Below, piece by piece: positions 4,046 to 6,733 of a stretch of 6,733 nucleotides of DNA (position 1 is the first letter of the stretch; each line of letters begins with the position of its first letter). Position numbers and translations under genes: made by a program. The notes under the pieces were generated by a model that saw nothing but the letters and a program-made list of their open reading frames with translations, was not told the DNA's origin and did no database searches. Origin of the DNA: DASQWC01 sp035640475 (GTDB lineage Bacteria > Actinomycetota > JAICYB01); NCBI GenBank assembly GCA_035640475.1, contig DASQWC010000157.1, positions 1 to 6,733 on the forward strand. The letters run 5' to 3'.

Positions 4046-6733
4046 TCACGCCAGTCGTCTCCGGAGGTTCGTTGACTTCTCCCGAATGGCATCTCCAAGC
4101 GTCGCGCGCCACGTTCTCTTCCTTACCATGAGCCACTCCAGATGGAGGCCGAGCCGGCGATCGTCGTCACCTAGCCCGAGATCGACCGGTCTGGCCGGAT
4201 TGAAGAGGCGAAGCTCGAACGGGATTCGACCTGCGGGGACGGCGGTGGCCGGCAAGGGAACGCGAAGGAGGCGCTGAGCCTCGCCGTGGTGGAAGACTCG
4301 ACCCCCGAGCTGCTCGCCGAGCGCCCAGACCTCGACCTTGAGCCTTGGATGATCCGGCGTCAGGAAGGCGGAACCCGCGAGAACGAGCTCGCCGTTTCCG
4401 AGCGGGACATCGGTCGGTTTGAGAACGAGCGACGCTTTTTCATCGTTCGTCCAGACCCCGCTCTCCTCAGGCGCCGACCATCCCTGTTCGAGCAGCCGCT
4501 CCGCACCTGAGCCTTCGGCGAAGACGATCGTCTCGCCAGGATGGACCGAGCGGTCTACCTCCTCGAGCTTGATCGAGCGGACGAGGAAGCCGAGACGCCT
4601 TTCGTCGTCTGACCACCCAAGCTCAAGTGGGGACCTCGGCTCCTCGATCCTGAACGTGAGGTCGACCTCGCCGTCGGCCGGCAGTGGCGCGGGCAATTCG
4701 ATGCGCCACTCCGGATCGCCGTATCTGAGGTCGCGGACAGCGACGCGCTCGCCGTTGACGAAGCCCTCGACCCGAAGCGAAGCGTCCAACCCGACGCAAA
4801 CGCTGCCGAGGGAGAGGATGACCGCGTAGTCGCCCTCGCCGATCCCCTCGATCGAGAGCGCGAGGTCCGACTTCGAACCTTCGGTCCAGACACCTGGCTG
4901 GTCGGGATAGATTCTCCACCCGCTTCCGAATCCGGTGTAGTCGTGGAGGGCGTCGAGCTCGAGAGGGTCGCTCCCCCGGATCTGGAGACGCCCACGGCCG
5001 ACGTGCCCACGAGCGGCCCAACGAACGAGCCGACGCTCACGGAACAGCCCCGCTTTTGCCGCGTCGTCGTCGGCTGGGAGGAGCGTGATCGCGCGAACGA
5101 GGAGGCCGAGCGGCCGCTCGTCGTCGAGCGACCAGCCGACGGCGACCGGCGTCCGGGGCTCCTCGATCTCGAAGCTCAGATCGACGTTTCCGTTTGCCCG
5201 CGCGGACGCCGGGATCTCGATGTGCCACTCCGGATCGCCGTAGGTGAATCGGCGAGTCGCGACGCCCTCGCCGTTCACGAGCGCCCGCACCCGAAGTGAG
5301 CCATCCCGCTCGACGCAGATGCTCCCGAGCGTGAGTGCGACGACGTAGTCATCCTCGTCCTCCCTGTCGAACGCGACCGCGAGCTCGGCGTGCGAGCCCT
5401 GCGTCCAGATCCCGACTTCCTCGGGAAACGCCCAGCCGTCTCCGAACCCACCGTAGTCGCGCAGCTGACTCGGATCGACGGCATCGCCGACCGAAAGCGG
5501 GAGTCGATGTCGGCCGACCTCGCCCCGGCTCGCCCAGCGCAAGAGGAGACGCTCCCGGGCCATTGCCGCCCGTATTGCGCCGTCGTCGGCCGGGACACGC
5601 CGGACCGTGGCGCGACGGACGCGCGAGTGGGCGGTCGTGTGGCTGCAGTCGAAGTTCGCCATCACGTACGCGTCCCAGAAGACGGTCCAGCTGTGGACGA
5701 GCACCAGCCGCCGCGGATGCTCGCGACGCTCGAGGCGCGCGCGTTCGAGGTCGACGAGGCGCTCGAGCATGTCGAACAAGCCGTCGAGCTCCGGAGGAAG
5801 TCGCGCAGGTTGCCGCTCGCCGCGCGGCGAGCGCGACGGGTCGGTCGTCGACGCGTCGATACCGAAATCGACGACGAGGACGTCCGCACCGGCAAGGAGC
5901 TCCTCCACAGCGCTCAGGTCGTCGAGTGGGGCCGACCGGAGCGACTTCTCGAACCAAAGCTCCGCGACAGCCGACGCGAGCATCCGCTCGAGGACCGCAT
6001 TCGCCCCGACGTACCCGATCGTTGCGTTCGACGGGGAGACGGCGAGCGCGTCGGCGACGAAGGGCGCGACGTGGCCCGAGTCGTACGTCAGCTCGTAGGG
6101 GACGCGGGCCGCGTCGGACGGAGTTCGTGGACCCGGTGCGTCCGGGATAGCAGCCGTGAACGTCTCCGCGAGCCGTGGCCCGACCCGCTCACGGAGGTCC
6201 ACTTCATCGAGCGTTTCACCGACGAGACCCCAGGACTCCCTCTGGGCCGGCAGCTCGGCGCGCTCGACCTTGACGACGAACCGCTCGAGGTCGTTCGCGA
6301 CGACGCTGGCCCCGTGATAGACCGTGCGCTCGCGGTTGTGGTTGCAGTGGTAGCCGGCGACGCTGTCGCCGAGGCTCTCGATCGTTCCCCGGTGGAACAG
6401 CATCCGCCTGCTCAGGTTGGAGTCGACGTGGTAGCCGAGCAGCATGTCCTCGTCGAGCCCGTCGATCGCGAGGTAGTCCTGTCGGAGGATCAGCTGGAAG
6501 TCGCCCGGCGCGTCGAAGCGGATCCACTCATGACTGACGGTCGGCTCGTCCAGCCGCAGGCGCGGACCAAGACGATCGATCTCGGCCATCGCACGCCTCG
6601 GATCAGTCCTCGGCAGCCGTTCCCAGAGCCACTCGGGAAGCTCGAATCGCGGCAGGCCGTAGAACCCGTCCGGAAGCTCGCCGCAGATCTCGCTCAGGCT
6701 GCGCCCCGGGTGCGGCAGGAAGATCATGTCCGT
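4046..6733 (-). CDS. Large multidomain glycosyltransferase-like protein with three tandem beta-sandwich-like modules (5' end probably cut)
   Basis: At least 893 residues are visible, numbered from the ATG at 6725-6727; the frame stays open through the last two codons to the window edge. The visible N-terminus looks mid-domain, so the true start is probably outside. Residues about 20-135 resemble the end of a GT-A-like glycosyltransferase domain: GLPRFELPEWLWERLP (24-39), then GDFQLILRQDYLAIDGLDED (75-94) and HVDSNLSRRMLFHRG (100-114), closing with GYHCNHNR (125-132). Residues about 215-378 form an alpha/beta-looking domain I do not recognise, with TIGYVGANAVLERML (236-250), ADVLVVDFGID (281-291) and RRLVLVHSWTVFWDAYVMAN (339-358). 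Residues 391-550, 563-721 and 733-868 are three related beta-rich modules of a kind often fused to bacterial glycosyltransferases. The C-terminus is basic (REKSTNLRRRLA). No membrane segment or signal peptide is visible. The likely role is sugar transfer in surface glycan assembly, with the modules perhaps binding glycan; this is inference. Confidence 0.85.
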   Translation of the reverse strand, partial: TDMIFLPHPGRSLSEICGELPDGFYGLPRFELPEWLWERLPRTDPRRAMAEIDRLGPRLRLDEPTVSHEWIRFDAPGDFQLILRQDYLAIDGLDEDMLLGYHVDSNLSRRMLFHRGTIESLGDSVAGYHCNHNRERTVYHGASVVANDLERFVVKVERAELPAQRESWGLVGETLDEVDLRERVGPRLAETFTAAIPDAPGPRTPSDAARVPYELTYDSGHVAPFVADALAVSPSNATIGYVGANAVLERMLASAVAELWFEKSLRSAPLDDLSAVEELLAGADVLVVDFGIDASTTDPSRSPRGERQPARLPPELDGLFDMLERLVDLERARLERREHPRRLVLVHSWTVFWDAYVMANFDCSHTTAHSRVRRATVRRVPADDGAIRAAMARERLLLRWASRGEVGRHRLPLSVGDAVDPSQLRDYGGFGDGWAFPEEVGIWTQGSHAELAVAFDREDEDDYVVALTLGSICVERDGSLRVRALVNGEGVATRRFTYGDPEWHIEIPASARANGNVDLSFEIEEPRTPVAVGWSLDDERPLGLLVRAITLLPADDDAAKAGLFRERRLVRWAARGHVGRGRLQIRGSDPLELDALHDYTGFGSGWRIYPDQPGVWTEGSKSDLALSIEGIGEGDYAVILSLGSVCVGLDASLRVEGFVNGERVAVRDLRYGDPEWRIELPAPLPADGEVDLTFRIEEPRSPLELGWSDDERRLGFLVRSIKLEEVDRSVHPGETIVFAEGSGAERLLEQGWSAPEESGVWTNDEKASLVLKPTDVPLGNGELVLAGSAFLTPDHPRLKVEVWALGEQLGGRVFHHGEAQRLLRVPLPATAVPAGRIPFELRLFNPARPVDLGLGDDDRRLGLHLEWLMVRKRTWRATLGDAIREKSTNLRRRLA
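4124..4531 (-). repeat. Beta module 3 of the large protein (residues about 733-868), diverged
   Basis: The third and most diverged module. It lacks the RERxLxRWAxRG opening of the other two and begins TIVFAEGSG (733-741). Shared landmarks are QGWSAPEESGVWT (748-760), a strand pair around LVLAGSAFLT (781-790), LKVEVWALGEQL (796-807), PFELRLFNPARPVDLGLGDD (836-855) and RRLGLHLEWLMV (857-868), which mirrors the DDERRLGFLVRSIKL end of module 2. It is followed only by a short basic tail. Confidence 0.75.
4565..5041 (-). repeat. Beta module 2 of the large protein (residues about 563-721)
   Basis: The second module, closest to module 1. Matching landmarks are RERRLVRWAARGHVGRGRL (563-581), TGFGSGW (598-604), GVWTEGS (612-618), LSLGSVCVGLDASLRV (639-654 region), YGDPEW (669-674), IEEPRSPLELGWS (694-706) and GFLVRSIKL (713-721). 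The repeated unit includes the short RER(L/R) linker ahead of the beta core, so the duplication took in the linker as well. Confidence 0.85.
4705..4723 (-). repeat. 19-bp exact direct repeat, copy in module 2
   Basis: The bases at 4705-4723 are identical to those at 5224-5242, in the same orientation and reading frame, 519 bp (173 codons) apart. They encode the YGDPEW turn of module 2. The exact match is a remnant of module duplication kept at the DNA level. Confidence 0.9.
5078..5557 (-). repeat. Beta module 1 of the large protein (residues about 391-550)
   Basis: The first of three tandem protein modules. It opens with RERLLLRWASRGEVGRHRL, then GGFGDGW (426-432), GIWTQGS (439-445), LTLGSICVERDGSLRV (466-481), YGDPEW (496-501), IEEPRTPVAVGWS (521-533) and ends in GLLVRAITLL (541-550). 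Alternating hydrophobic strands with conserved Gly, Trp and Asp turns suggest a beta sandwich. Its opening matches that of module 2, and its YGDPEW motif lies 173 codons from the same motif there. Confidence 0.85.
5224..5242 (-). repeat. 19-bp exact direct repeat, copy in module 1
   Basis: This is the partner of the copy at 4705-4723 and encodes the YGDPEW turn of module 1. Flanking DNA is also similar but no longer identical, including the stretch coding for IEEPR nearer the module end. Recombination between the two copies would delete exactly one module in frame. Confidence 0.9.

Noticed and set aside
5335..6150. Plus-strand open frame of 271 codons opposite the large gene
   Set aside because: Its product is almost entirely Arg, Ser, Pro and Ala, a typical shadow of GC-rich coding on the other strand; the minus-strand frame has real domains.
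1..6733. Defence system, CRISPR array, tRNA or mobile element
   Set aside because: No regularly spaced repeats, tRNA-like cloverleaf, transposase or nuclease motif was found on either strand; all the sequence is accounted for by glycan genes and short gaps.

Overview
The window is a dense, GC-rich stretch with five protein-coding genes, short intergenic gaps and GTG starts at three of the four start codons that can be judged. There is almost no recognisable Shine-Dalgarno signal. GC-rich codons, GTG starts and possible leaderless expression suggest an actinobacterium, perhaps of a deep lineage such as Thermoleophilia. That placement is an inference from composition and style only. No RNA gene, CRISPR array, insertion sequence or integrase was seen.

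The content is a cell-surface polysaccharide locus of the ABC-transporter-dependent type. From left to right: the ATPase of a Wzt/TagH-type exporter (minus strand, 3' end cut by the left edge); its Wzm/TagG-type permease (minus, 9 bp upstream of the ATPase start); a family-4 type GT-B glycosyltransferase (plus strand); a CgeB-like GT-B glycosyltransferase (minus); and a very large multidomain protein (minus, 5' end probably cut by the right edge). The large protein has the tail of a GT-A-like glycosyltransferase domain, then an unrecognised alpha/beta-looking domain, then three tandem beta-sandwich-like modules.

The genes fit one job. The glycosyltransferases would build a glycan on a lipid carrier at the cytoplasmic face, and the ABC-2 permease plus ATPase would carry the finished chain across the membrane. 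The large protein probably adds or modifies sugars and may use its beta modules to bind glycan. The GT4 gene alone faces the other way, inserted almost seamlessly (17 bp and 36 bp junctions) into an otherwise minus-strand series.

Points of most interest are the triplicated modules and unassigned middle domain of the large protein, the in-frame stop that separates that protein from the CgeB-like gene, and the 17-bp start-to-start divergent junction with a possible leaderless promoter. None of this is a demonstrated new system. The large protein is the best candidate for something undescribed.
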